Under the pieces are notes generated by a model. The model had not been told where the DNA came from, ran no database searches, and was given only the letters and a program-made list of their open reading frames with translations. DNA of 64,000 bases from Streptomyces venezuelae (GTDB lineage: Bacteria > Actinomycetota > Actinomycetes > Streptomycetales > Streptomycetaceae): positions 3,230,001 to 3,294,000 of the forward strand of contig NZ_CP029189.1 in NCBI RefSeq assembly GCF_008642275.1, given 5' to 3'. Both the position numbers and the translations under genes were made by a program. Shown piece after piece: positions 33,248 to 41,896 of this stretch. Each line of letters starts with the position of its first letter. Position 1 is the stretch's first letter.

Positions 33248-34446
33248 CTGGGCTCCTTAGGCAGGCCGAGCACACGCTCGGCGATGATGTTCCGCTGGAT
33301 CTCGTCCGAGCCGCCGTAGATGGTGTCGGCACGGGTGAACAGGAACAGGCGCTGCTCCTCGTCGAGTCCGAGTTCGTACGGGAGCCCGGGCTCCCAGAGC
33401 GCCGGCCCGGCCGTGGCCGCCGCACCACGGACCTCCACCGCCAGTTCCCCGAGCCGCCGGTGCCAGCCGCCCCACAGCAGCTTGGCCACGCTGGGCGCGC
33501 CCGGATCCCCCTCGGTGCCCAGGGTGCGCAGCGCGTTCCACCGCATCGTGCGCAGCTCGGCCCACTGCCGGACGAGGCGCTCCCGCAGGACGGGGTCCCC
33601 GGCCCCGGCGGCGGCCCGCGCCGCGTACGAGGCCAGTACGCGCTCCAGTTCCGCCGCGAACCCGATCTGCTGGACCAGGGTCGAGACCCCCCGCTCCAGG
33701 GCGAGCAGGCCCATGGCCACGGTCCAGCCGTCGCCCTCGGCACCCACCACCTCCGCCGCGACCGCCCCGTCGAAGAACACCTCGTTGAACTCGCTCGTGC
33801 CCGACATCTGCCGGATCGGCCGGACCTCGACGCGGCCGGGCTGGTCCATGCGTACGAGCAGGAACGACAGCCCCCGGTGGCGGCGCGAGCCGGGTTCGGT
33901 GCGGGCCAGTACGAAGCACCAGTCGGCGTCCTGGGCGAGCGAGGTCCAGATCTTCTGCCCGGTCACCCGGTACAGCCCGTCGGCCGCGTCCCGTACCGCG
34001 GCCGTACGGATCCCCGCGAGGTCGGACCCGGCGCCCGGCTCGCTGTAGCCCTGGCACCACAGTTCCTCGCCCCGCGCGATGCCGGGCAGGAAACGGTCCT
34101 GCTGCTCGGGCGAGCCGTAGGCGATGAGGGTCGGCGCGAGCAGGTTCTCGCCGATGTGGCCGACCCGGCCGGGCGCCCGCAGAGCCGCGTACTCCTCGGC
34201 CCACACCACCTGGCCGGTCAGGGACAGCCGCCGGTTGCCCCACCCGTCGGCCTCCCAGCCCTGCCCGATCCAGCCGCCCCGGCCGAGCTCGCGTTCCCAC
34301 GCCCGCCGGATGCCGGCCCCCTCGTGCTCGCTGCCCGGCCCGCCGAGGCCGAGGACTTGCGCGTACGGGCCCACGAGGTGCTCCGACAGCCACGCCCGGG
34401 CGCGCCCGCGCAGCTCCTCGTCCTGTGCCCCGAAGCTGAAGTCCAC
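33244..34446 (-). CDS. Acyl-CoA dehydrogenase, FadE alpha-type subunit
   Basis: 400 residues. GEELWCQGYSEPGAGSDLAGIRTAAVRD is the FAD/substrate-loop region, QKIWTSLAQDADWCFVLARTEP follows, and TIYGGSDEIQRNIIAERVLGLP closes the C-terminal domain. At the site where medium-chain enzymes carry the catalytic Glu (EGT) this protein has GGS, as expected for a subunit of a heteromeric enzyme whose base lies elsewhere. Partner candidates are the beta-type proteins at 16209 and 38507. Middle gene of a three-gene operon; four 18-bp repeats separate it from the SDR gene. Confidence 0.88.
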   Translation of the reverse strand: MDFSFGAQDEELRGRARAWLSEHLVGPYAQVLGLGGPGSEHEGAGIRRAWERELGRGGWIGQGWEADGWGNRRLSLTGQVVWAEEYAALRAPGRVGHIGENLLAPTLIAYGSPEQQDRFLPGIARGEELWCQGYSEPGAGSDLAGIRTAAVRDAADGLYRVTGQKIWTSLAQDADWCFVLARTEPGSRRHRGLSFLLVRMDQPGRVEVRPIRQMSGTSEFNEVFFDGAVAAEVVGAEGDGWTVAMGLLALERGVSTLVQQIGFAAELERVLASYAARAAAGAGDPVLRERLVRQWAELRTMRWNALRTLGTEGDPGAPSVAKLLWGGWHRRLGELAVEVRGAAATAGPALWEPGLPYELGLDEEQRLFLFTRADTIYGGSDEIQRNIIAERVLGLPKEPR

Positions 34447-34470
34447 GCCGATCCCCCTGGTCCTGTCGGT

Positions 34471-34542
34471 CCCACGCGCCGGGTCGGTCCCACGCGCCGG
34501 TTCGCTCCTACGCGTTGGGGCGGTCCTACGCGTTGGGGCGGT
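34471..34542. repeat. Four tandem 18-bp repeats at the SDR 3' end
   Basis: Units at 34471, 34489, 34507 and 34525: the last two are identical and the first two diverge together. On the minus strand the SDR gene ends inside the first unit (Arg-Pro-Asn-Ala-stop), so its C-terminus and stop codon are part of the array. Confidence 0.9.
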
Positions 34543-35437
34543 CCTTGGCGGCCGCAGCCTTGGCCATGGCCTCCAGCTGCGCGAGCATCGGCATCGGGTC
34601 GGTGCCCACGGTGCCGGGCAGGAAGTCGGCGATCTTCTCCGGCGTCCAGGAGCCCTCGGCGTATCCGGCGCGCAGTTCGCGCGGCTGCGCCCAGACGGCG
34701 ATCTTCGGTCCGGCGATCGTGTAGACCTGACCGGTGATGTCCTCGGCCCTGGCGCGGTCGCTGAGCAGGTAGGTGACCAGCGCCGCGACGTCCTCGGGCT
34801 CGCCGATCTCCTTGAGCTCCATCGGTACGTTGGCCGACATGCGGGTGCGGGCTACGGGTGCGACGGCGTTGGCCGTGACCCCGTACTTCGCCAGGCCCAG
34901 GGCGGCGGAGCGGACGAGCGAGATGATCCCGCCCTTGGCGGCGCTGTAGTTGGCCTGGGCGACCGAACCCTGGTGGTTGCCGCTGGTGAAGCCGATCAGG
35001 GTGCCCGAGCCCTGCCTGCGCATGACGGCGGAGGCGGCGCGGAAGACGGTGAAGGTGCCCTTGAGGTGGGTGGCGACGACCGGGTCCCACTCCTCCTCGG
35101 ACATGTTGAAGAGCATGCGCTCGCGCAGGATGCCGGCCACGCACACGACTCCGTCGATGCGGCCGTACCGCGCGAGCGCGGTGTCGACGAGACGCTGGCC
35201 GCCCGCCATGGTGGAGATGTCGTCGGCGACGGCCACGGCCTCCCCGCCGAGGGCGGTGACCTCCTTCACCACGGCCTCGGCGATCTCGCTGGTGGGTTCC
35301 GCGCCCTCGATCCCGACCCCGTAGTCGTTGACGACGACCTTGGCGCCCTCGGCGGCCGCGGCGAGTGCCACGGCCCGCCCGATGCCCCGGCCGGCGCCGG
35401 TGACGGCGACGACCTTGCCTGCCAAGAAGTTCCCCAC
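34526..35437 (-). CDS. Short-chain dehydrogenase, 17beta-HSD4/MFE-like
   Basis: 303 residues. The NAD(P) motif TGAGRGIGRAV is at about 13-23, VVNDYG fixes NAD preference, GIL...NHQGS and the catalytic YSAAKGG (near 165) complete the site. The extended C-terminus (about 245-303, ITGQVYTIAGPKIAVWAQ...) is typical of the 3-hydroxyacyl-CoA dehydrogenase branch of 17beta-HSD4/Hsd4A proteins that oxidise steroid side-chain hydroxyacyl-CoA. First gene of the operon under palindrome site 7. The stop codon lies in an 18-bp repeat array, so the last residues may vary between strains. Confidence 0.88.
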   Translation of the reverse strand: MGNFLAGKVVAVTGAGRGIGRAVALAAAAEGAKVVVNDYGVGIEGAEPTSEIAEAVVKEVTALGGEAVAVADDISTMAGGQRLVDTALARYGRIDGVVCVAGILRERMLFNMSEEEWDPVVATHLKGTFTVFRAASAVMRRQGSGTLIGFTSGNHQGSVAQANYSAAKGGIISLVRSAALGLAKYGVTANAVAPVARTRMSANVPMELKEIGEPEDVAALVTYLLSDRARAEDITGQVYTIAGPKIAVWAQPRELRAGYAEGSWTPEKIADFLPGTVGTDPMPMLAQLEAMAKAAAAKDRPNA

Positions 35438-35459
35438 GTCCGGCCCCTTCCCGTGTTTT

Positions 35460-35474
35460 CTGACGGACCGTTAG
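35460..35474. promoter_or_regulatory. Operator-like palindrome, site 7 (CTGAC-GGACC-GTTAG)
   Basis: One mismatch from consensus, 22 bp upstream of the SDR start and 83 bp upstream of the divergent cyclase-family gene, so it may serve both. It is followed by ATTCTATGG, which contains a -10-like box for the plus strand. Confidence 0.6.
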
Positions 35475-35557
35475 ATTCTATGGGTAGTCAGATGCACCTG
35501 CACAAGCCCTCGTTGCCGCCGTATCCGCCACATCCACGCAAGGAGCTGTCGACGCCC

Positions 35558-36484
35558 ATGACCCTGCCCGCCGAGTTCCACGACATCGCCAAGCGCGTCA
35601 ACAACTGGGGGCGCTGGGGCGCCGACGACGAGATCGGCACCCTGAACCTGGTCACCGACGAGGTGGTCCGGGGTGCCGCGGCGGAGATCCGCACCGGCCG
35701 CCGGATCCCGCTCGCCCTGCCGCTCAAGGAGGACGGGGTCCAGGCCGGCCTGATCCCCGGCCGGATCAACCCGCTGCACACGATGGTGCAGATCAACCAG
35801 GAGCTCTTCGGGCCCGGCACCGTGGCGTGCAGCGACGACGCCGTGAGCATGGGCCTCCAGGCGGGCACCCACTGGGACGCCCTCACGCACGTCTCGCACT
35901 CGGGGAAGATCTACAACGGCCGTCCGGCCGGCACCATCACGGCACACGGCCGCGCCGAGTTCAGCGGCATAGACAAGGCCGGCCACATCGTCTCGCGCGG
36001 GGTGCTCCTCGACGTCGCGCGCGCCAAGGGGCTGGACCGGCTGCCGGGCGACCACGCGGTGACCCCCGGGGACCTCGACGAGGCCGCGGAGTTCGGCGGC
36101 GTCACCGTCCGCCCGGGCGACATCGTCCTGGTCCGCACCGGCCAGATCCAGGTCTACCTCGCGGGCGACAAGCACGGCTACGGCTTCCCCTCGCCCGGGC
36201 TGTCCGTCCGCACCCCCGAGTGGTTCCACGCCCGGGACGTGGCGGCCGTCGCCAACGACACCCTGACGTTCGAGATCTTCCCGCCGGAGATCGACAACCT
36301 GTGGCTCCCGGTGCACGCCCTCCACCTGGTCGAGATGGGCATGCACCAAGGTCAGAACTGGAACCTCGAAAAGTTGTCCACAGCCTGTGCAGAAGAGAAC
36401 CGGTACGCGTTCCTCCTCTCCGCCATGCCGGAACCCTTCGTCGGCGGCACCGGCACTCCCGTCGCCCCGGTGGCCGTGCTCTGA
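35558..36484 (+). CDS. Cyclase-family (kynurenine-formamidase-like) metal hydrolase
   Basis: 308 residues of the PF04199 cyclase family. The metal-binding His/Asp cluster is visible as GTHWDALTHVSHSG (about 108-121); DIVLVRTGQ and a C-terminal LPVHALHLVEMGMHQGQNW follow. Members hydrolyse amides or esters, or open rings, in aromatic and terpenoid catabolism; the substrate is not deducible. AAGGAG lies 12 nt before ATG 35558, slightly far. It is divergent from the SDR operon with palindrome site 7 in between, hence a likely regulon member. Confidence 0.83.
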   Translation: MTLPAEFHDIAKRVNNWGRWGADDEIGTLNLVTDEVVRGAAAEIRTGRRIPLALPLKEDGVQAGLIPGRINPLHTMVQINQELFGPGTVACSDDAVSMGLQAGTHWDALTHVSHSGKIYNGRPAGTITAHGRAEFSGIDKAGHIVSRGVLLDVARAKGLDRLPGDHAVTPGDLDEAAEFGGVTVRPGDIVLVRTGQIQVYLAGDKHGYGFPSPGLSVRTPEWFHARDVAAVANDTLTFEIFPPEIDNLWLPVHALHLVEMGMHQGQNWNLEKLSTACAEENRYAFLLSAMPEPFVGGTGTPVAPVAVL

Positions 36485-36658
36485 GCTCAGCGGGCAACCG
36501 CCGCAGCCGACACCGGCCCGGACGACCACGCCCACGCCCACAGCCACGCCCGCGGCCACCCGCGAGCCACACCCGCTGGAACCATGAGGTGTACATGCCG
36601 CGTCACCGTACGCGCGTCACACCCCGTCCCCACCGCCTTCCCCGCAGGAGAAGCTCGC

Positions 36659-37345
36659 ATGGCCAACCCGTACCAGGTAACGCCGCCACCTGCCCCCAGA
36701 CGCCGCTCGGGCGGCAACGTCGTCACCGTCATCGTCCTCGCCGTTCTCATCGTCGGCGGCTACCTCGTCATGCAGTCCCTCCGGAAGGACGACGGCAAGC
36801 CGACGGCCTCCCCGTCCGCCTCCCCCTCCGCCAAGCCCACCGCCAAGGACCCCGGATCCCCCGAGTCCTCCTCCGACACCTCCAGCTCGTGGAAGGTCGG
36901 CGACTGCGGAGGCCCCGACCCGTCCAAGACGCCCGACGGATACAAGCGGACGGGCTGCTCCGACTCCGGGGCCACCTTCAAGGCCATCGACATCAAGGAG
37001 GCCAGCATCCTCCCGAACGCGGTCCAGTGCCCGCCCGGCACGGACCTGATGATCGACGTGAGCATCTCCTACGGCGGCAAGGGCAGCGGCATCCCCACCA
37101 ACACCGTCTGCGGCCGCAACCTGTCGGGCGACCACCCCGGTGACGCGGGCGCCGGCGGCGGCCAGTTGGTCAAGGGCGACTGCGTGACCTCCCAGGCCAA
37201 GGAGGTCGCCTGTGGCGGCTCGGGCGCCCAGAAGGTCCTCGGGCTCGTCAAGACGAAGTCGGAGTGCCCCTCCGGCACCACCGACCCGATCGAGCTGACC
37301 ATCGCGATCGGCCGCCCGTACGACGTGATCTGCACGGCGGCCTGA
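36659..37345 (+). CDS. Membrane-anchored protein of unknown function
   Basis: 228 residues. A short Pro/Arg cytoplasmic start is followed by one membrane helix (VVTVIVLAVLIVGGYLVMQSL, about 21-41), a Ser/Pro/Lys linker (about 45-80) and an extracellular domain with about eight cysteines in pairs (VGDCGGPD, RTGCSDSG, VQCPPG, NTVCGRN, GDCVTS, VACGGS, SECPSG, VICTAA), probably disulphide-bonded. The C-x-n-G pattern resembles LppU/SCO3897-type and septum-associated Streptomyces proteins, but I cannot name it. AGGAG at 36646-36650 supports the start. Confidence 0.78.
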   Translation: MANPYQVTPPPAPRRRSGGNVVTVIVLAVLIVGGYLVMQSLRKDDGKPTASPSASPSAKPTAKDPGSPESSSDTSSSWKVGDCGGPDPSKTPDGYKRTGCSDSGATFKAIDIKEASILPNAVQCPPGTDLMIDVSISYGGKGSGIPTNTVCGRNLSGDHPGDAGAGGGQLVKGDCVTSQAKEVACGGSGAQKVLGLVKTKSECPSGTTDPIELTIAIGRPYDVICTAA

Positions 37346-37630
37346 TCTGCGCGGCCTGGACCCCGGCGGTGGTGGCGTGCGCAGCGACGCCACCACCCCG
37401 GGTCGCCCCCGCGCGGCTCAGTCCGCACGGGGAGCCGCCGGCAGCCCGGCCGACGACTCGCGCGGCCCGGCGGGTTCTGCGGGTGGCGGCGGCGCGCATG
37501 CACGCCCCGAGCGCGGCACGGCAGCCGCCACCCCACGACCCGCACTCGTCAAGGCCTGCCCTTGGCGTCCCCTCGCGTCGAATCGCTCCACACCAGGGTG
37601 ATCAAGATGTGACGAACCGTCAACACCTCG
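37346..37630. other. Gap with an orphan operator-like palindrome
   Basis: 285 bp between convergent genes. TGACGAACCGTCA at 37610-37622 is a 13-bp match to the core of site 6, but it lies at the 3' ends of both neighbours, so it has no obvious promoter to control. Otherwise GC-rich with no clear gene. Confidence 0.4.
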
Positions 37631-38107
37631 TTAGAGGTACAAGCGCGGTTCCCGCTGCGTGGTGTGAATTTCCGACGGGCCGTCCGAGGAACACGCGGAG
37701 GCGCAGTCCGAGGTCGATTTCTCGGCGCGGTCGATCTCGCACCAGATCCGTTTGCCCGCGCCCTCGCGCTGCCAGCCCCAGCGGTCCGCCAGCCCGTCGA
37801 CCAGCTCCAGGCCGCGCCCGCCGGTGTCCTCCCCGCACGCCTGCCGGCGGTTCGGCGCCCGGTCGCTCGCGTCGGCCACCTCGACCCGCACCCCCGGGCC
37901 ACCGAACAGCATCCGCAGTACGGCCGGACAGCCCGTGTGCACGACCGCGTTCGTGACCAGCTCCGAGATCAGCAGGATCAGCGTCTCGGCGAGCGGCTCG
38001 TCGTCCCCTATGCCCGACCCCGCCAACCGGGACCGGGCCCACCGGCGGGCCCGGCCGACCTCGGCGGGATCCGCTCCGACCTCCAGCTGAACCTGAAGCA
38101 CCTGCAC
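37631..38107 (-). CDS. HATPase_c anti-sigma/regulatory kinase (RsbW-like)
   Basis: 158 residues with a GHKL ATPase domain: ILLISELVTNAVVHTG (N box, about 45-60), VEVADASDRAP (G1, about 75-85) and GEDTGGRGLELVDGLADRWGW (G2, about 91-111). This is the single-domain RsbW-like family very abundant in Streptomyces, which binds anti-sigma antagonists or sigma factors. The C-terminal 30 residues are Ser-rich and poorly conserved. GTG 38107 is taken as start; it lacks a strong ribosome-binding site. No sigma gene is adjacent. Confidence 0.88.
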   Translation of the reverse strand: MQVLQVQLEVGADPAEVGRARRWARSRLAGSGIGDDEPLAETLILLISELVTNAVVHTGCPAVLRMLFGGPGVRVEVADASDRAPNRRQACGEDTGGRGLELVDGLADRWGWQREGAGKRIWCEIDRAEKSTSDCASACSSDGPSEIHTTQREPRLYL

Positions 38108-38506
38108 CGCTCACACCATCCGAACCGGCGGACACTTCGCCTCGCGACAGGACGGGATCACCGACTGTGATCCCCTTCCGTAGCAGCATGGTTGACCTAC
38201 AGTCACCACAACAAGCGCTTCGGGCATATTCACGCGCGAAGGAGGGGGCGTGGTGCATACTGTGCGACGCTCGCGCCGCTCAACCGCTCGCATTCGTGGG
38301 AGCGTACCGGAGCAGGGCCCCGCTTCCGGGCTGCAATGAGGTGGGCGAAGGACACAAACCGATATCAACTCTCTGTAATCGGACATGCGTCCCGCGTCGT
38401 CCTTCCCGTGCCTCCCCACTACGGTGAGCCACGTCCCCCGAAAGGCCGCGCCGGCCGACGCGACCCCCGGCCGCCTCGCCCGCTCCGCCCACCCCTCCCG
38501 CCCCGG
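38108..38506. other. Upstream region of the RsbW-like gene
   Basis: About 400 bp with lower GC than its surroundings and no convincing gene. Several AT-richer islands (GTTGACCTACAGTCACCACA near 38190, GTGCATACTGTGCG near 38255, CGATATCAACTCTC near 38360) are plausible promoter elements for the RsbW-like gene. Confidence 0.4.
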
Positions 38507-39439
38507 CTACCCCACCGGCCCCACCGGGGCCGCCGAGACCAGCAGCTCCCGCGCCAGCAGCTCCTGCGCCTGCGCCGCCGTCCGCCACTGCTCCGCCCGC
38601 ACCCAGGCCCGCTTCAGGTGGAGGTGTACGTCCGCCTCCCAGGTGAAGCCCATCCCGCCGTGCACCTGAAGGCAGTCCCGGGCGCCCCGCACCGCCGCCT
38701 CGTCCGCGAGCAGCTTGGCCGCGGCCACCTCGCCCGCGTCCCCGGTCACCGCCGCCGCGTAGACCGCCGTACGGGCCACCTCCGCCCGCACCAGCATCCG
38801 TGCGCACAGGTGCTTGACCGCCTGGAACGCCCCGATCGGCTGCCCGAACTGCTCGCGCTCGCCCGCGTACCGCACCGCCAGCTCCACCGTCCGCAGCGCG
38901 CTCCCGAGCTGCAGCGCGGCCGTCAGCAGCGCCCCCTCGTCGCGGTACGCGGAACAGTCCCCGTCGCCGTACGGGGCCGCCACCCGGTACAGCGGAGTCA
39001 GCGGGTCCACCGAGCGCACCGGCTCACCCGCCGGCAGCCCGGACACGCCCAGCACCGCGTCCGCCTCCCCGAGGTGGGTCACCAGCGGCCCGTCCAGGTC
39101 GAAGGCGGTCACCACCGCCGCCCCCGCCGCCGCCCCCGGGACCACCCCGGCGGCCAGGTGCGTGGCCACCAGCGGCCCCGGCACCAGCGCCCGTCCGGCC
39201 TCCTCGAAGACCAGGACCGCCTCCGGCAGCCCCAGCCCCACCCCGCCCTCGGATTCCGGCAGCCGCAGCGCGAAGAAGCCCGCCTCGCCCAGCTCCCGCC
39301 ACAGCGCCCGGTCCAGGGGCGCGCCCGTGTCCACCGACGCCCGCAGCGCCTCGCGGCCGTACCGGCCCGCCAGCAGGTCCCGTACGCCCGCCCGCAGATC
39401 CCTCTGGTCCTCGGTCGGCTGGAAGTCCACACCCCTCAC
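38507..39439 (-). CDS. Acyl-CoA dehydrogenase, FadE beta-type subunit (short)
   Basis: 310 residues, shorter than the usual 380 because the middle domain is reduced. YAGEREQFGQPIGAFQAVKHLCARMLV and CLQVHGGMGFTWEADVHLHLKRA define the beta-type FadE subgroup. Its GTG start overlaps the stop of the alpha-type gene (GTGA at 39439-39436), so the two are translationally coupled and should form an alpha2beta2 enzyme, as known for mycobacterial ChsE pairs acting on steroid side chains. Third gene of the amidohydrolase operon under site 8. Confidence 0.87.
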   Translation of the reverse strand: MRGVDFQPTEDQRDLRAGVRDLLAGRYGREALRASVDTGAPLDRALWRELGEAGFFALRLPESEGGVGLGLPEAVLVFEEAGRALVPGPLVATHLAAGVVPGAAAGAAVVTAFDLDGPLVTHLGEADAVLGVSGLPAGEPVRSVDPLTPLYRVAAPYGDGDCSAYRDEGALLTAALQLGSALRTVELAVRYAGEREQFGQPIGAFQAVKHLCARMLVRAEVARTAVYAAAVTGDAGEVAAAKLLADEAAVRGARDCLQVHGGMGFTWEADVHLHLKRAWVRAEQWRTAAQAQELLARELLVSAAPVGPVG

Positions 39440-40593
39440 CGGCCCTTCGGGAGGCCGAGGATCCGCTCGGCGACGATGTTCCGCTGGATCTGCGAGGTGC
39501 CGGCCGCGATCGTGTACGAGAGGGAGGAGAGCCGGTCCAGGGTCCACTCCTCCTCCAGGGACAGGGAGTGCGCTCCGAGGACCTCCGCCGCCGTGTCGTA
39601 CAGCTCCTGGCGGGCGTGCGAGTAGGCGAGCTTGAATACGGAACCCCCGATGCCGGGGACCCCGCCGGCCGACCGCCCGGCCTCGCTCACGTTCCACTGG
39701 GTGAGCCGCCACAGCGCGCCGAACTCCCCGTGGAGCCGCCCCAGCCTGCGCCGCAGGACCGGATCGTCCCAGCGGCCGTTGGCCTTCGCGGCCCGGGCCA
39801 GTTCCCCCAGGGTCCGGCGGCAGGCGACGACCTCGCCGACGAAGGCGGTGCCACGCTCGAAGGACAGCGTGACCATGGTGACCCGCCAGCCGTCGTTCTC
39901 CGCACCGACCCGGTTGGCGACCGGCACCCGTACCCCGTCCAGGAACATCTCCGCGAACTCCGCCGACCCGGCGAGCGTGCGCAGCGGCCGTACGGTCACC
40001 CCGGGCGCGTCCATCGGCATGGCCAGCCAGGAGATCCCCCGGTGCCTGGGCGCCGCGGGGTCGGTGCGCACCAGCAGCTCGCACCAGTCGGCGACCTCCG
40101 CGTGCGAGGTCCAGATCTTCGACCCCGTGATCACGTAGTCCTCACCGTCGCGCACGGCCCGCGTCCGCAGGGAGGCCAGGTCGGAGCCCGCGTCCGGCTC
40201 GCTGAACCCCTGGCACCACACCTCGTCGCCGCGCAGCACGGGCGGCAGCCAGCGCGCCCGCTGCTCCGCCGTGCCCTCGGCGGCGATCGTCGGGCCGGCG
40301 TGCAGCAGCCCGACGAAGTTCGCGCCGACGTAGGGCGCCCCCGCGCGCTCGGTCTCCTCCAGGAAGATCAGGTGCTGGGTCGGGGTGGCGCCCCGGCCGC
40401 CCGCGTCCACCGGCCAGTGCAGGCCCGCGTACCCGGCCTCGTACAGCCTGCGCTGCCAGCCGAGGTCGTACGCGCGCCGGCCGGGCCAGTCGTCGGGGGA
40501 CGGCCGGGCGGGCAGCTCGGGGAGCGTCTTGGCGAGCCACTCGCGCAGCCGGGTCCGGAAGTCCTGCTCCTCCTCGGTGTAGGTCAGGTCCAT
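39436..40593 (-). CDS. Acyl-CoA dehydrogenase, FadE alpha-type subunit
   Basis: 385 residues. GDEVWCQGFSEPDAGSDLASLRTRA and SKIWTSHAEVADWCELLVRTDP form the FAD/substrate region; YTIAAGTSQIQRNIVAERILGLPKGR ends the protein. Ala replaces the catalytic Glu of the EGT motif, parallel to the paralogue at 33244. The start ATG overlaps the amidohydrolase stop (ATGA at 40593) and its own stop overlaps the beta-type gene, so all three are coupled. Together with 38507-39439 it should make one heteromeric dehydrogenase. Confidence 0.88.
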   Translation of the reverse strand: MDLTYTEEEQDFRTRLREWLAKTLPELPARPSPDDWPGRRAYDLGWQRRLYEAGYAGLHWPVDAGGRGATPTQHLIFLEETERAGAPYVGANFVGLLHAGPTIAAEGTAEQRARWLPPVLRGDEVWCQGFSEPDAGSDLASLRTRAVRDGEDYVITGSKIWTSHAEVADWCELLVRTDPAAPRHRGISWLAMPMDAPGVTVRPLRTLAGSAEFAEMFLDGVRVPVANRVGAENDGWRVTMVTLSFERGTAFVGEVVACRRTLGELARAAKANGRWDDPVLRRRLGRLHGEFGALWRLTQWNVSEAGRSAGGVPGIGGSVFKLAYSHARQELYDTAAEVLGAHSLSLEEEWTLDRLSSLSYTIAAGTSQIQRNIVAERILGLPKGR

Positions 40594-41798
40594 CAGCGGC
40601 TCGTACGGTCCTGGTCGAAGGACAGGCCGAGCATGCGGATGGCGTTGCCGCGCATGAGCTTGTAGACCGTCTCGTCGTCGAGGCCCTTCACGTGGTCGAG
40701 GGCGACCTCCTTGGTGTGCGGGAAGGTCGAGTCCACGTGCGGGTAGTCGGTCTCGAAGGTCGCGTTGTCGCGGCCGACGACGTCGAGGGAGGCGATCCCG
40801 TGCTTGTCGCGGAAGAAGCAGCAGAACATCTGCCGGTAGTAGTACGTGGACGGCGGCTCGGGGATCAGGTCGCGGACCCCGCCCCAGGCCCGGTGCTCCT
40901 CCCAGACGTCGTCGGCCCGCTCCAGGGCGTAGGGGATCCAGCCCATCTGGCCCTCGCTGTAGGCGAGCTTGAGCGTCGGGAACTTCACCAGGACGCCGCT
41001 GAAGAGGAAGTCCATCATCGAGGCCATCGCGTTGTTGAAGCTGAGCGAGGCCTGGACGGCGGGGGGTGCGTCGGGTGAGGCGGCGGGCATCTGGGAGCTG
41101 GACCCGATGTGCATGTTGACCACCGTGCCGGTCTCCTGGCAGACGGCGAAGAAGGGGTCCCAGTACCCGGAGTGGATGGAGGGGAGCCCGAGGTAGGTGG
41201 GGATCTCGGAGAAGGTCACGGCCTTCACCCCGCGTGCGGCGTTGCGCCGGATCTCCGCCACCGCCAGGTCGATGTCCCAGAGCGGGATGATGCACAGCGG
41301 GATCAGCCGGCCGCCGCTGTCGCCGCACCACTCCTCGACCATCCAGTCGTTGTAGGCGCGCACGCAGGCGAGGGCGACCTCCTTGTCGTGGGCCTCGGCG
41401 AAGGTCTGGCCGCAGAAGCGCGGGAACGTCGGGAAGCAGAGCGAGGCCTCGACGTGGTTCAGGTCCATGTCGAGCAGGCGCGCCTTGGGGTCCCAGCAGC
41501 CGCGGCGCATCTCCTCGCGGGTGATGCCCTCCAGGGTCATGTCGTCGCGGTCGAAGCCGACGGCGGCGATGTTGCGCTTGTACGGGAACTTCAGGTCCTC
41601 GTAGATCCACCAGTCGGTCGGCGGGCCGTCGGGGTCCATGGTGATGACGTACTTGCCGCCGGTGTAGGCGAGTTCGCCGATGCCGGCGGTGAGCGCCTTG
41701 GGGCCGCGGTCGCGGTACTTGGCGGGCAGCCAGACGTCGAACAGGTGCGCGGGTTCGATCACGTGGTCGTCGACGCTGATGATCCGAGGCAGTTCCAT
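40593..41798 (-). CDS. Amidohydrolase-family (ACMSD-like) metal enzyme
   Basis: 401 residues of the amidohydrolase 2 family. IISVDDHVIEP at 6-16 carries the DxH-type metal motif, NMHIGSSSQ (about 227) the barrel His, and FETDYPHVDSTFPHT (about 355) the terminal Asp. Such TIM-barrel enzymes decarboxylate or hydrolyse carboxylates. The group with FYKRN/WDPKARLLDMDLNHVEASLCFPTFPRFCGQ is repeatedly found with FadE and Ltp genes in actinobacteria. First gene of a three-gene coupled operon; start 41798 lies 20 bp from palindrome site 8. Substrate unknown. Confidence 0.87.
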   Translation of the reverse strand: MELPRIISVDDHVIEPAHLFDVWLPAKYRDRGPKALTAGIGELAYTGGKYVITMDPDGPPTDWWIYEDLKFPYKRNIAAVGFDRDDMTLEGITREEMRRGCWDPKARLLDMDLNHVEASLCFPTFPRFCGQTFAEAHDKEVALACVRAYNDWMVEEWCGDSGGRLIPLCIIPLWDIDLAVAEIRRNAARGVKAVTFSEIPTYLGLPSIHSGYWDPFFAVCQETGTVVNMHIGSSSQMPAASPDAPPAVQASLSFNNAMASMMDFLFSGVLVKFPTLKLAYSEGQMGWIPYALERADDVWEEHRAWGGVRDLIPEPPSTYYYRQMFCCFFRDKHGIASLDVVGRDNATFETDYPHVDSTFPHTKEVALDHVKGLDDETVYKLMRGNAIRMLGLSFDQDRTSR

Positions 41799-41818
41799 GG
41801 TCTCCCCAATTCACCGAT

Positions 41819-41833
41819 CTGATGGATCGTCAG
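41819..41833. promoter_or_regulatory. Operator-like palindrome, site 8 (CTGAT-GGATC-GTCAG)
   Basis: One mismatch from consensus, 20 bp upstream of the amidohydrolase/FadE operon, on the left side of the same divergent gap as site 9. Its centre GGATC is the same as in site 2. Confidence 0.6.
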
Positions 41834-41896
41834 AAACAAGCTAGCCCCGCCACCCCTGGACCGACAAGCATCGGCGCCCTACGCTCTCCGCTTGAT

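Noticed and set aside
37610..37622. TGACGAACCGTCA, an apparent eleventh regulon operator
   Set aside because: It is a 13-bp match to site 6 but lies between the 3' ends of two convergent genes, so there is no promoter to control; recorded as an orphan.
38111..38419. Minus-strand open frame upstream of the RsbW-like gene
   Set aside because: It is Cys/Arg/Pro-rich, lacks a ribosome-binding site, has poor third-position GC bias and covers the probable promoter region.
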